Source: Ruminococcaceae bacterium UBA3753
GTDB taxonomy: Bacteria > Bacillota > Clostridia > Oscillospirales > Acutalibacteraceae
Reading direction: 5' to 3'
Length of the DNA: 46,783 bases
NCBI GenBank assembly: GCA_002372375.1
Contig: DFGJ01000034.1
Location: 1-46,783, forward strand
The position numbers were made by a program, and so were the translations under genes. Under the pieces are notes generated by a model that was not told where the DNA came from, searched no databases, and saw only the letters and a program-made list of their open reading frames with translations. Below, piece after piece: positions 1 through 8,621 of the stretch (positions are counted from its first letter, which is position 1; the number at the start of each line of letters is the position of its first letter).

Positions 1-2370
1 AAAAAAGAAAAAAAAGATAAAGCACAAAAAGGTGAGAAAAAAGGTGAGAAAAAAGAAGAGAAAAAAGATGAGAAAAAAGAAGAGAAAAAAGAAGAGAAAA
101 AAGAAGAGAAAAAAGATGAGAAAATTGAAGAGAAAATTGAAGAGAAAAAAGAAGAGGAAAAAGATAAAGAAGAAATAATTATTGAAGAGAAAAAAGAAGA
201 GAAAGAAGAAGAAAAAAAAGAAGAGAAAATTGAAAAGAAAATTGAAAAGAAAATTGAAGAGAAAAAAGAAGAGGAAAAATATAAAGAAGAAATAATTATT
301 GAAGAGGAAAAAGAAGAGAAAAAAGAAGAGAAAATTGAAGAGAAAAAAGAAGAGAAAGAAGAAGAAAAAAAAGAAGAGAAAATTGAAAAGAAAATTGAAG
401 AGAAAATTGAAGAGAAAATTGAATTAATTATAGAGAAAGTTGACGATCAAGTCCCCGATTTTAAAGAGGTTGCTAAGAAAGTCTTTTTTGATAGTGATAA
501 TAATGGGCAAATAGAGAAATGCGAACCAAATGTTACTTCAGACCTGGCAAGAGCTCTTTTATTTTTTCATGAACCAAAAGATAGAAACCTTCCAAATGGA
601 ATATTTTATGAACAGCTATCAATAACAAGCAAAGACCTATGCTCGGAAATCTTTTCAAAAAAGTGTTGTTGTAAGCATACTGATTGCAATGATCCTATGG
701 TTTCGCAGACGTGTTCTCCTAGAGCACTTTATAATAGTAATCTCTTAAAAGATGGCTTTAAAGCGAAGTTAAATGAGCTCTCACTGGCAGAAGACAAAAA
801 AACTGTTGACAATTGTTACATTAAGTTATATTTAACAAAACCAGTTGATAATGATTACCATAAAATTGATCATCTTACCACATTTGATTTAAGCAACGAA
901 GCTCAAATGAAAGACCTTGTCGATTTCTTTAACTTTATTTACTTTAACAAAAAAGGGCAAAAACTTAGTTTTGTGAATGATTCTTTAAAGTTAGAGGATA
1001 CATACACAGAGGAAAGCTTAAGTGATTTAAAGTTTAGTAACAATATAAAAAACGGCATAAAAGACTTGCTATACAAGAAGGTTTACGTTGCGTATAAAGA
1101 CATTGAAAATTTGTTCAGTAAAGAGATACTAAATGAAGCCGGGGTAAATGAACATTGTAAACTAATTTTAGAATTAGACCCAGATTTGAAAAGCGAAGAG
1201 TTTGCGTTATCCTTATATAAAGTTGAAAAAGGTAAAGTGTTTCCGGAACATGTTATATGCAGACACGTTGTTAGTAAAGAAACCGCTCCTGTAGCGATAA
1301 ACCTCGTAGAGACAAAATTTAAAGAGATGGAAGAACTTAGAAAGGAAGAAGAAAAGAAAGAAAAAGAGAAAAAAGAAGAGAAAATTGAAGAAATAATTAT
1401 AGAGAAAAAAGATGAGAAAGAAAAAGAGAAAAAAGATGAGAAAGAAGAAAAGAAAGAAGAAGTGAAAAAAGATGAGGAAAAAGATGAAAATAAAACTAAT
1501 AAAATAAAAATTGAATACAGCGAAGAAATCAAAAAGCGTAAAATGTCAGAAAAGCTTAAAGAGGATGAAATTTGGCTTGAGAATTTCGTTGAGAAAAATT
1601 TTAGTGATAATTCAGAAAAAATAAGTAAGTACAGCCCTTTAGGAAAACTTCAGTATAAACTCGCTCATGATAATGATTTTTCATTTTTATATGACTCTAA
1701 AGATTGTGGCGAAAATATAAGCATGAAGCTAGGACTTATGCTCGCAAACGAAACTTTGAAGGAGGAGCTAAAAAAACTAGAACAAAAAGAACTACTTATG
1801 CTTGTTGTTAAACCAAAAGTTTCGGAAGATAGTGAAAAAGTTCCTCCATTATATTTTGATCTTTACTCAGGAAATGGCAAACTTATTGACTATGCTTATG
1901 GTAAATTTAGTCCTGTTAATTCCAAATATTTAAATGAAAAAACTAGTGGGGAAGATCTTTGCAAATTTTTCAACATTGTATTTCTGAAAGACACTGATAA
2001 AAAACTTGTGTACGAAAACGATGATTTCAAAATAGAAGAAAAAGTGCCTGCAAAATTTGAAGCCGACCAGAACAACATAGAAGAAACAATAATAATTGAA
2101 AAGGAAGATAAAAAAGAAAACGAAATAAAAACTACAGAAGAAAAAAATAAAAGGTATGAAGACGAGGAAAATAAAGAAGGAGATGATAAAAGTAAAAACA
2201 CCAGGGATTCATTTAAAAAAAAGTTAAATGATATTAAAAAAAATAAACATACTAATAAGCGAGGAGAAGGAGATAAAAAAAGTCCTGCTGATAAGCGAAA
2301 AGAAAAAATTAATTTTATTTTTGATGAAGATAATAATACTGATCTACCCAATGTCAATTTCAATTTATAG
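1..2370 (+). CDS. Large Lys/Glu-rich protein with EF-hand-like loop and duplicated domain (5' truncated)
   Basis: The frame is open from the first base to the stop at 2370, so this is the last 789 residues of a longer protein; the first in-frame ATG (697) is internal. Residues 1-145 are almost only Lys and Glu with periodic Ile (EEKIEE, EEIIIEE), a likely helical or coiled-coil spacer encoded by a nearly pure purine strand. Residues 164-175 (DSDNNGQIEKCE) fit the EF-hand calcium loop. A Cys cluster follows (C214, C222-224, C229, C238). Two globular segments, roughly residues 280-345 and 590-685, share a pattern ending KKGQKLSFVNDSLKLED in one and TDKKLVYENDDFKIEE in the other, so a domain seems duplicated. 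KE-rich linkers lie between and after them. I do not recognise the family. A secreted or surface protein is a guess, because the N-terminus lies outside the window. Confidence 0.85.
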   Translation, partial: KKEKKDKAQKGEKKGEKKEEKKDEKKEEKKEEKKEEKKDEKIEEKIEEKKEEEKDKEEIIIEEKKEEKEEEKKEEKIEKKIEKKIEEKKEEEKYKEEIIIEEEKEEKKEEKIEEKKEEKEEEKKEEKIEKKIEEKIEEKIELIIEKVDDQVPDFKEVAKKVFFDSDNNGQIEKCEPNVTSDLARALLFFHEPKDRNLPNGIFYEQLSITSKDLCSEIFSKKCCCKHTDCNDPMVSQTCSPRALYNSNLLKDGFKAKLNELSLAEDKKTVDNCYIKLYLTKPVDNDYHKIDHLTTFDLSNEAQMKDLVDFFNFIYFNKKGQKLSFVNDSLKLEDTYTEESLSDLKFSNNIKNGIKDLLYKKVYVAYKDIENLFSKEILNEAGVNEHCKLILELDPDLKSEEFALSLYKVEKGKVFPEHVICRHVVSKETAPVAINLVETKFKEMEELRKEEEKKEKEKKEEKIEEIIIEKKDEKEKEKKDEKEEKKEEVKKDEEKDENKTNKIKIEYSEEIKKRKMSEKLKEDEIWLENFVEKNFSDNSEKISKYSPLGKLQYKLAHDNDFSFLYDSKDCGENISMKLGLMLANETLKEELKKLEQKELLMLVVKPKVSEDSEKVPPLYFDLYSGNGKLIDYAYGKFSPVNSKYLNEKTSGEDLCKFFNIVFLKDTDKKLVYENDDFKIEEKVPAKFEADQNNIEETIIIEKEDKKENEIKTTEEKNKRYEDEENKEGDDKSKNTRDSFKKKLNDIKKNKHTNKRGEGDKKSPADKRKEKINFIFDEDNNTDLPNVNFNL
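139..307 (+). repeat. 117-bp internal direct repeat in the Lys/Glu-rich gene
   Basis: A block of about 51 bases starting at 139 recurs at 256 with one visible change (gat to tat). The 117-base offset is exactly 39 codons. It sits in a longer array of 12-base gagaaaaaagaa-like units that runs through about the first 430 bases. Length variation here would stay in frame. Confidence 0.75.
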
Positions 2371-2630
2371 AGATGGACATACTTTCTCACAAAATTATCA
2401 ATAAATCCAATTATGGAATGATGTTTTCTTCAAGTTTTTCAAAAAAGTATAGAAAAATGTCCTCCAGTGTTTGTAAAATTCAATAGTTATTCCAGACTAT
2501 TTTAGATTTAAGTTTTACAGGTATACCCCCTCGAGCCAAACATGTTATTGGTATTCGGGGGAGTTTTCAAAATCCGCAGAGAATGTTACGATGGCTTGTA
2601 AAGCAACACATCAGAAAGATTCTTAAAGCG

Positions 2631-2762
2631 AAAAAGTATAATGTTGCAGTGATCGTTGCAGTTTACATTAATGTCGAGTCTAGATTTTTTCTCGTTTAGA
2701 TGTCGGTGCTAAAATGTCTTACTTCTAGTCCGAATCTAAATTCTACGGCTTTACCCTGCCAA
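2631..2762 (+). pseudogene. Decayed copy of the 5' end of mnmG
   Basis: Translating from 2631 gives KKYNVAVIVAVYINVES, which aligns without gaps to residues 2-18 of the intact MnmG just downstream (KKYDVAVIGAGHAGIEA). After an in-frame stop, NLNSTALPC matches NLDSVGNCPC. The FAD-binding glycines have become Val, Val and Asn, and the GTG start has become GCG, so the copy cannot work. It looks like the remnant of a partial tandem duplication. The rest of the 2371-2849 gap shows no gene; a C-rich/G-rich imperfect inverted repeat lies near 2524-2565. Confidence 0.6.
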
Positions 2763-2809
2763 AAAAGTTGCTAGTTTTCAGTTTGTCTATTTTCGGAATA
2801 CCTGAAAAA

Positions 2810-2818
2810 TGCTACAAT
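2810..2818 (+). promoter_or_regulatory. Extended -10 promoter for mnmG
   Basis: TGCTACAAT is a good extended -10 (TGn plus TACAAT, 5 of 6) and lies 34 bases before the GTG start. No convincing -35 is present; TTTTCG lies at 17-bp spacing. Confidence 0.5.
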
Positions 2819-2851
2819 ACTTAGCAAAAGAACACGTTAGAGAGTTTTTAT

Positions 2852-4756
2852 GTGAAAAAGTATGATGTAGCGGTAATTGGAGCTGGGCATGCTGGAATAG
2901 AGGCTGCGCTAGCAAGTGCTAAGTTAGGCGTAAAGACCATAATTTTTACAATAAATCTGGATTCTGTGGGAAATTGTCCTTGTAATCCTTCTATTGGGGG
3001 TACGGCGAAGGGAAATTTAGTAAAAGAGCTCGATGCTCTCGGCGGCACAATGGGAAGAGTTGCCGACGAGTGTTGTTTGCAATCAAGAATGCTAAATGTT
3101 GGCAAAGGTGCCGCAGTGCAGTCACTAAGGATGCAGATCGACAGAAACAAATACAAAATCAAGATGAAACACTTGCTTGAGCAGGAAAAAAATGTTGAGC
3201 TTAAGCAGGCAGAAATTGTAGATTTGATGCCAAACAATAGTGAGGACTTCAAAACCGAAGGCTACAGATGGGTGTTAAAAAATAGACTTGGGTCTACTTT
3301 TTTTGCAAAGTCCGTAATAATAGCAGCGGGAACATACTTAAAAAGCAAGATTTTTGTTGGGAATAGCAATTATGATTGTGGCCCGGATGGGCTTTTTTCA
3401 GCAAACTTTTTATCTAATTCACTAAAAAAATTAGGGGTAGATCTTCTTCGCTTTAAAACAGGAACTCCCGCCAGAGTAAAAAAAGCGAGCATTAATTTTT
3501 CAGAGTTAAAAGAGCAAAAAGGTGATGACGAACCTTATAAGTTTTCAACATATAATAACAATTGTGTTGAAATATCTAATAAGATGTCTTGCTTTATAAC
3601 TTGGACCAACGGAAAAACCAAAGAGATAATTTTAAAAAATATTGAAAAATCCCCTGTTTACTCTGGAGACATAATCGGAAGAGGTCCGAGATACTGCCCC
3701 AGCATTGAAGATAAAATCGTACGCTTTAAAGACAAAGAAAAACATCAACTTTTTATTGAGCCCTGCGGAGAAGACACCGAGGAAATGTATTTGCAAGGGA
3801 TGTCCTCAGGGCTTCCGGAAGATGTTCAAGAGAAGTTTTACAGAACAATAAAAGGTCTTGAAGGTGTCGAAATAATGCGACCCGCTTATGCAATTGAATA
3901 TGATTGCATAAATCCAATTCAGCTGGATGAAACTTTAGAGTTCAAGAAAATTCCTTATCTTTTTGGTGCCGGTCAATTTAATGGAAGTTCCGGTTATGAA
4001 GAGGCAGCAGTACAAGGATTTGTGGCAGGAGTAAACGCTGCACTAAAAGTTTTAGGAAAAAGAAAATTCGTCCTTCACCGATTCGATTCTTATATAGGAA
4101 CTTTAATAGACGACTTAGTAACAAAAGGAGCTCAAGAACCATACCGAATGATGACTGCAAGATCTGAATATCGTCTTTTTCTTCGGCAAGACAACGTCTA
4201 CGAAAGACTTTCAAAAAAAGCTTATGAGTTGGGCTTAATAGGCAACAACATCTATAAAGAGATTCTTAAAGACATAGAAGAAAAAGAAAAAACTATAAAC
4301 AATTTAAAGCACTCTATTATAATTCCTTCAAAAAATACAAATGATTTTTTGGTTTCACGTGAAACATCTGAAATAAAAGCAGCAATATCTTGCTACGAAT
4401 TGCTGAAAAGGCCGTGTATTAAGTACGCCGACTTAAAACTTTTAACTAGATCTTTACCTGAGGTAAAGAAAAATATCATTGACTCTGTAGAGTCTGAAAT
4501 AAAATACTCTGGGTATATTAAGAGGCAAACAATAGAAATAAATCAAAAAAGAAAGATAGAAGAAAAAAGTTTATCTCCAAACATAAATTACCTAGAAATA
4601 GATGGCCTTCGCCTTGAAGCACGGGAAAAACTACAAAAGTATAAGCCATCAAATATAGGGATGGCATCCAGACTAGAAGGGGTAAATCCTGTAGATATCA
4701 CAGCTCTTTTAATTTGGCTTGAAAAAAATCGCAAAGAAATAAACCGCAATGTGTAG
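2852..4756 (+). CDS. mnmG: tRNA uridine-5-carboxymethylaminomethyl modification enzyme MnmG (GidA)
   Basis: FAD-dependent subunit of the MnmE-MnmG complex, which modifies U34 of tRNAs reading NNA and NNG codons. The 634 residues are normal for the family. The N-terminus has the dinucleotide-binding motif G10-A-G12-H-A-G15 followed by IEAA, then the signature NCPCNPSIGG (41-50) and a QSLRMQIDR segment near 90. The start is GTG; the overlapping ATG at 2850 is followed at once by TGA. MnmE is not in the window, and a decayed copy of this gene's own 5' end sits upstream. The gene also contains a parS-like palindrome at codons 501-505. In Firmicutes this gene is usually near the replication origin. 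Confidence 0.97.
   Translation: MKKYDVAVIGAGHAGIEAALASAKLGVKTIIFTINLDSVGNCPCNPSIGGTAKGNLVKELDALGGTMGRVADECCLQSRMLNVGKGAAVQSLRMQIDRNKYKIKMKHLLEQEKNVELKQAEIVDLMPNNSEDFKTEGYRWVLKNRLGSTFFAKSVIIAAGTYLKSKIFVGNSNYDCGPDGLFSANFLSNSLKKLGVDLLRFKTGTPARVKKASINFSELKEQKGDDEPYKFSTYNNNCVEISNKMSCFITWTNGKTKEIILKNIEKSPVYSGDIIGRGPRYCPSIEDKIVRFKDKEKHQLFIEPCGEDTEEMYLQGMSSGLPEDVQEKFYRTIKGLEGVEIMRPAYAIEYDCINPIQLDETLEFKKIPYLFGAGQFNGSSGYEEAAVQGFVAGVNAALKVLGKRKFVLHRFDSYIGTLIDDLVTKGAQEPYRMMTARSEYRLFLRQDNVYERLSKKAYELGLIGNNIYKEILKDIEEKEKTINNLKHSIIIPSKNTNDFLVSRETSEIKAAISCYELLKRPCIKYADLKLLTRSLPEVKKNIIDSVESEIKYSGYIKRQTIEINQKRKIEEKSLSPNINYLEIDGLRLEAREKLQKYKPSNIGMASRLEGVNPVDITALLIWLEKNRKEINRNV
4351..4366. promoter_or_regulatory. 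parS-like site inside mnmG
   Basis: GGTTTCACGTGAAACA matches the ParB/Spo0J recognition palindrome TGTTTCACGTGAAACA at 15 of 16 positions. It encodes Val-Ser-Arg-Glu-Thr at residues 501-505 of MnmG. parS sites cluster near the origin, so this suggests origin-proximal DNA. ParB itself is not in the window, so binding is inferred from the motif. Confidence 0.75.
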
Positions 4757-5492
4757 AAATAGTCTCGTAAAAAAGTGTACGCTACGTTTTTTTATTCGAT
4801 AAAAAAATCATAAGAGAAGTCCAAATTAAAAGTCTATATGTAAATGAATGAATCTGATAAATATAAAAATTAAAAGATGTAAGTTTAGGCAGAATTGTAA
4901 AAATACGGCCATCACTAAGAGATATATCCTACAAAAGCAGGGTAAACATGTGCTTCATATCCTTTATTTAATTTAAAAAGGATAAATAAGAGCAGTCTAA
5001 GTTAAAAATCGATCTATACAACTGTGATACATAAAATAATAATAAAAAATTAGTACAGGAAAAATTCTGTAGAAAAGATGTTCATACTTAAGCCTTTTCA
5101 AAAAATATATTTAAAGCAGACCAACCTTTTTTTGAAAACCATGAAGTGTAAAAATTCTCGAATAAATAAGTTATTAAAGTAAAAATAAGTTTATTGGAAA
5201 AGTTTCGCAGTAATACAACGGTCGCACTAGCAAAACTTATTAGTGAAGAAGTTTATATAGAGACGTAATCTATTTTTTGTAAAAATTATACTTTTAATAT
5301 ACTTCCGAAAACAATAATGAATACCAGATAACTTTATTTTATTAATAAAAAATTTTACGAAAAAACTTAAGACAACCAGTAAATCAAACAAACTAAGTTT
5401 TATATTTTGTAACTTTGTTTGTTTTTTTACGTAAACTATAAAATAGTATTTTTTAAGGCAAGAATTACAGATAGCAAAAAGAAAGGAATAAA
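4757..5492. other. Gene-free stretch with weak degenerate repeat
   Basis: No credible gene. A segment starting at 4810 (ataagagaagtccaaattaaa) is echoed at 4986 (ataagagcagtctaagttaaa), with further weak similarity over about 100 bases, so this may be an old tandem duplication. The strand-reversed open frame near the end is A/T-biased and has no family features. Confidence 0.4.
4769..4793 (+). terminator. Possible intrinsic terminator after mnmG
   Basis: An A-rich arm ending GTGTA, a CGC loop and TACG followed by seven T form a stem with two G-U pairs just after the mnmG stop. The shape is right but the stem is A-U dominated. Confidence 0.4.
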
Positions 5493-6347
5493 ATGCAGAA
5501 AAATTTTTTAATTTTAGGTGGAGATACAAGGCAATTTTTTTTGAAAAAAGAATTAAAAAAACTCAACTATTGTGTAAACTCGTATGGACTAAATGGAAAT
5601 AAAAAAAGTGAAAATCTTCAATCTATTTTAGAAAAGTCAGACTATGTAATTTTTCCTATGCCAATTTCAAAAAACGGTACACATATTTACGCACCTCTTT
5701 CAAAAAAATCGATTTCAATAAAAGACATATGTAAAGCAACATTGCTAAAGGAAAAAACTATTCTTATTTCCGGTATAAACAAAAAAGAAAAGCAAATTTT
5801 TGAAAAAATCGGAGTAAAAAATATTTTTAGTTACTGTACAGAAGATTTGTTACTAAAAAACGCTCAATTAACGGCAAAAGCAGCAATAAAAATTGCAAAA
5901 GAAAAAGTAAGCACACCTTTGTTAAATAAAAGTGTTTTAATTTGCGGACTGGGAAGAATAGGAAAATCTTTAATAAGTTTATTGCAGTATCGGTGCAGAA
6001 AAATGACGATCAGCACCAGGAAAGTTAAAGAATTTAGCACACTAAGAGGTGAAAGAATCGAATTTATCGATACTTATAAAATCGATCTTTCAGAAAACTA
6101 TGATATCGTCTTTAATACCGTACCAGCATTAATATTCAATGAAAAAATTCTAAACAAAACACCTAAAAATACCCTTTTTATAGATCTAGCTTCAAATCCC
6201 GGCGGAATAGATAAATGCGCTGCCAAAAAATTAAAAATAAAAAGCATTCATGCTCTAGGACTTCCTGGAAAGTTTTATCCAAAAGAATCTGCAAAGTTAA
6301 TAAAAAACAGTTTAATAAAAATAATTGAGGAGAATGAAACAAGTTAA
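5493..6347 (+). CDS. dpaA: Dipicolinate synthase subunit A
   Basis: With DpaB it converts 4-hydroxy-tetrahydrodipicolinate to dipicolinic acid, the calcium chelator of the endospore core, in the mother cell. The 284 residues are close to the family length. The N-terminal half has FLILGGDTRQ and a conserved VIFPMPIS segment. The C-terminal half has the nucleotide-binding motif CGLGRIGKSL near residue 151, followed by the DLASNPGG-like stretch typical of the family. An AAAGGA ribosome site precedes the ATG. It overlaps dpaB by one base (TAATG), so the two are translationally coupled. Regulation by a mother-cell sigma factor is expected from other spore formers; I could not identify that promoter. 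Confidence 0.93.
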   Translation: MQKNFLILGGDTRQFFLKKELKKLNYCVNSYGLNGNKKSENLQSILEKSDYVIFPMPISKNGTHIYAPLSKKSISIKDICKATLLKEKTILISGINKKEKQIFEKIGVKNIFSYCTEDLLLKNAQLTAKAAIKIAKEKVSTPLLNKSVLICGLGRIGKSLISLLQYRCRKMTISTRKVKEFSTLRGERIEFIDTYKIDLSENYDIVFNTVPALIFNEKILNKTPKNTLFIDLASNPGGIDKCAAKKLKIKSIHALGLPGKFYPKESAKLIKNSLIKIIEENETS

Positions 6348-6931
6348 TGATCAAGAAAAAAATAAAAACTATTGGCTTTTGTATATGTGGATCGTTCTGC
6401 ACTATAAGCAAAGCCATCCAAGAAATGAAAAAGCTAAAGCAACTTGGATTCAAAATATTACCAATAATGTCTTTCACCGCATACCAAACTGATACAAGGT
6501 TCGGAAAAGCAAAAGACATAGTTAACACCATAGAAACAATAGCAGAACAAAAAATAATCAAAACAATAAGCGATGCAGAACCAATCGGACCGAAGAATTT
6601 AACAGATCTTATTTTGATCGAACCATGCACTAGTAATACGCTTAGCAAACTCGAAAAGTCGATAACAGATACCCCTGTAACAATGGCAGTAAAATCACAT
6701 TTAAGAGCATTAAGACCAGTTGTAATAGCCCTTGCCTCTAACGATGCCTTAGGAAGCACAGCAAAAAATCTAGGAAGCATGCTGAACAGAAAACTTTACT
6801 ACTTCGTACCAATGAAACAAGACGATCCTATTTTAAAACCGAATTCTCTAGTTGCAGATTTCGAACTCACAATAAAAACTGTAAAAAATGCTTTTCAAGG
6901 AAAACAGATCAGGCCTCTTTTTTTGACTTAA
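6347..6931 (+). CDS. dpaB: Dipicolinate synthase subunit B (flavoprotein)
   Basis: Second subunit of dipicolinate synthase, of the flavoprotein family that also includes phosphopantothenoylcysteine decarboxylase. The 194 residues match the family. Recognisable parts are GFCICGSFCTISKA at the N-terminus, PIMSFTAYQTDTRFGKA, the LIEPCTSNTLSKL cofactor segment and the VVIALASNDALG stretch. GAGGAG lies 14 bases before the ATG; coupling to dpaA through the TAATG overlap probably sets the start. The last ~20 codons and the 3' flank are echoed in degenerate form at 7031-7146. Confidence 0.93.
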   Translation: MIKKKIKTIGFCICGSFCTISKAIQEMKKLKQLGFKILPIMSFTAYQTDTRFGKAKDIVNTIETIAEQKIIKTISDAEPIGPKNLTDLILIEPCTSNTLSKLEKSITDTPVTMAVKSHLRALRPVVIALASNDALGSTAKNLGSMLNRKLYYFVPMKQDDPILKPNSLVADFELTIKTVKNAFQGKQIRPLFLT

Positions 6932-7030
6932 AAATAAGTTGCTAAAATTAAATCACGTTCTCTACATTAACAATAAAATAGATATAGTTCTATGCCTTTT
7001 ATTATCCTTCATCACTGCAGCATTTTATGA

Positions 7031-7146
7031 AATCAAAACTGTAAAAAATGCATTTTTAAAAAACAGACTAGACCTCATTTTTAGTTTAAAAAAAAATTGT
7101 TAAAATTAAATCAAGTTCTCTACATTAACAACAAGATAAATATAGT
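7031..7146 (+). repeat. Degenerate copy of the dpaB 3' end
   Basis: Bases 7031-7146 repeat 6871-6988 at a 160-base offset. Shared stretches include aaaactgtaaaaaatgc, ttaaaattaaatca and gttctctacattaacaa. The first copy spans the dpaB C-terminus, stop and 3' flank; the second is non-coding. The rest of the 6932-7973 gap is very A/T-rich and shows no gene. Confidence 0.7.
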
Positions 7147-7911
7147 AACCTGCTTTTTTATAATTTTTTATCAAAAAAGTAGTTTTTCGTTTATACTTAT
7201 AAAAACTTAAATAAGCATCAATTAAAAAATCAAGCTTTCACAAAGTTAGAAAACACTTAAAAAAAGAATTATAAATTTTTGGAAATTTAAAACAATAAGT
7301 TCTGGGATATTGTCCTACTTTATATCAATTAACAATATATACTGGCAACTAGTTGAATGCAAGAATAACAGTAAAACAGCTAAATATTTATTTATTACAA
7401 TATGAAAACTTCCTATAATTTCTATTTTTATATTTTCAAATAAAATTTAAAAATATAAATCTTCTTCCAATAATAATTTATTTGAAAAATAGTAAAACAT
7501 ATTTTTACATAAATTTTAGTTTTCATTTATAAAAACTTTAAATTGTTGCTTAATTTAAAAATAAGTAAAAAAGTTATTCTTACCAAAAATATAAATTCAT
7601 CTGTTTATTATTTTTTAACTTCTTTAACTATATAATCCCGCTAGACATATTTTGTTTCTTAAAGTAATCATCTCTTGATACCACTTAGAAAATATATAAA
7701 AGTACAAAAGTACAAAAGTATATGTTTTTAAATAAAACAAAAAATCGGTTTGATATATTTCTTGTTTTTAGAAAAAGATTTTTCCTCTCATTTAAGTATA
7801 TAGGCCTTTTATATTAATAATACTGTATATTTTGTTACATCCTTACTTTTATAAAAAAATAAAATTGTATATCTTACTCTATATATTTTTCTGCTTTTTA
7901 TTTAAAAACTA

Positions 7912-7940
7912 TTGATTTATTAATTAAATTGTGCTATACT
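7912..7940 (+). promoter_or_regulatory. Strong sigma-A-type promoter
   Basis: TTGATT, a 17-base spacer and TATACT preceded by an extended TGC element. It lies 34 bases before the start of the small secreted protein gene, so that gene is probably well expressed and monocistronic. Confidence 0.75.
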
Positions 7941-7973
7941 AAAATCATTATTAAATTAAAGGAGATCTGAGAA

Positions 7974-8621
7974 ATGAAGAAGAGAACGATTTCTACAATT
8001 GTTACCTTTAGTTTGTTTTCAAACTTAGCAGTTTGCACGGCAAGTGCATCTAACTCTGTCAATTACAAGTTTATTTGTAATGATCATGAAAGTGCATCTG
8101 ACTCTGTCGATTACGAGTTTATTTGTAATGATCATAAAACACTAAGAAAAAACGAAACTAAAGTTGAAAACAAAAATGAGGGTGGGATAATAAAAAAAGC
8201 TTTCTTAACATTAGCGTATTACGGGGGTATCGTTTATTCTGCAGTAACTGCTCTTTCGAACATCGGTTATATAGACAATAGCAAGTTCTCAGAAAATTAT
8301 GGCAAGGTCAAAGATTTCACAATCGGAATAGCAAACTCGGGCAAAAATTATAAAAAAATATTGAAAACAACCTTAAAAAATAAAAAGGTACTTAGGCCTG
8401 TTGCTGGTAATTTCATTTACAGAGCAGGCCCAATGTACACCGCGGGTAAAGTGTTGGGCAAAATCGGATCATATGCTTTAGGTGTCCCTGATGTTGGAGG
8501 ACTGGTGGGCCTCGGTGTAGCAGCTTATACTTCTTTGACTTCGACGGGAAAAAGTTTTTACGAAACCGCTATAGAGCCAGTGGAAGAAAAACTTGCGGAC
8601 TATATCCCAGATGATGAATAA
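7974..8621 (+). CDS. Small secreted or membrane-associated protein with 16-residue tandem repeat
   Basis: 215 residues, family not recognised. The start follows an AAAGGAG ribosome site. The N-terminus is a signal peptide: MKKR, a hydrophobic core, then CTASAS as the likely cleavage region. Straight after it come two near-identical 16-residue units, SASNSVNYKFICNDHE and SASDSVDYEFICNDHK, encoded by adjacent 48-base repeats (8043-8090 and 8091-8138). Each unit has one Cys, so a disulfide is possible. The C-terminal half has moderately hydrophobic Gly/Ala-rich stretches (LTLAYYGGIVYSAVTAL and VGGLVGLGVAAYTS) that could be membrane-inserting helices. It has its own strong promoter and isolated context. 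A host-directed or envelope role is conjecture. Confidence 0.8.
   Translation: MKKRTISTIVTFSLFSNLAVCTASASNSVNYKFICNDHESASDSVDYEFICNDHKTLRKNETKVENKNEGGIIKKAFLTLAYYGGIVYSAVTALSNIGYIDNSKFSENYGKVKDFTIGIANSGKNYKKILKTTLKNKKVLRPVAGNFIYRAGPMYTAGKVLGKIGSYALGVPDVGGLVGLGVAAYTSLTSTGKSFYETAIEPVEEKLADYIPDDE
8043..8138 (+). repeat. Two adjacent 48-bp coding repeats
   Basis: agtgcatctaactctgtc... at 8043 and agtgcatctgactctgtc... at 8091 differ at only a few bases and preserve the reading frame. The duplication looks recent and lies immediately after the signal peptide. Confidence 0.9.

Noticed and set aside
1083..1532. Ser/Phe-rich 149-codon frame on the minus strand
   Set aside because: It is the reverse of the Lys/Glu-rich repeats; the composition is a by-product and there is no ribosome site.
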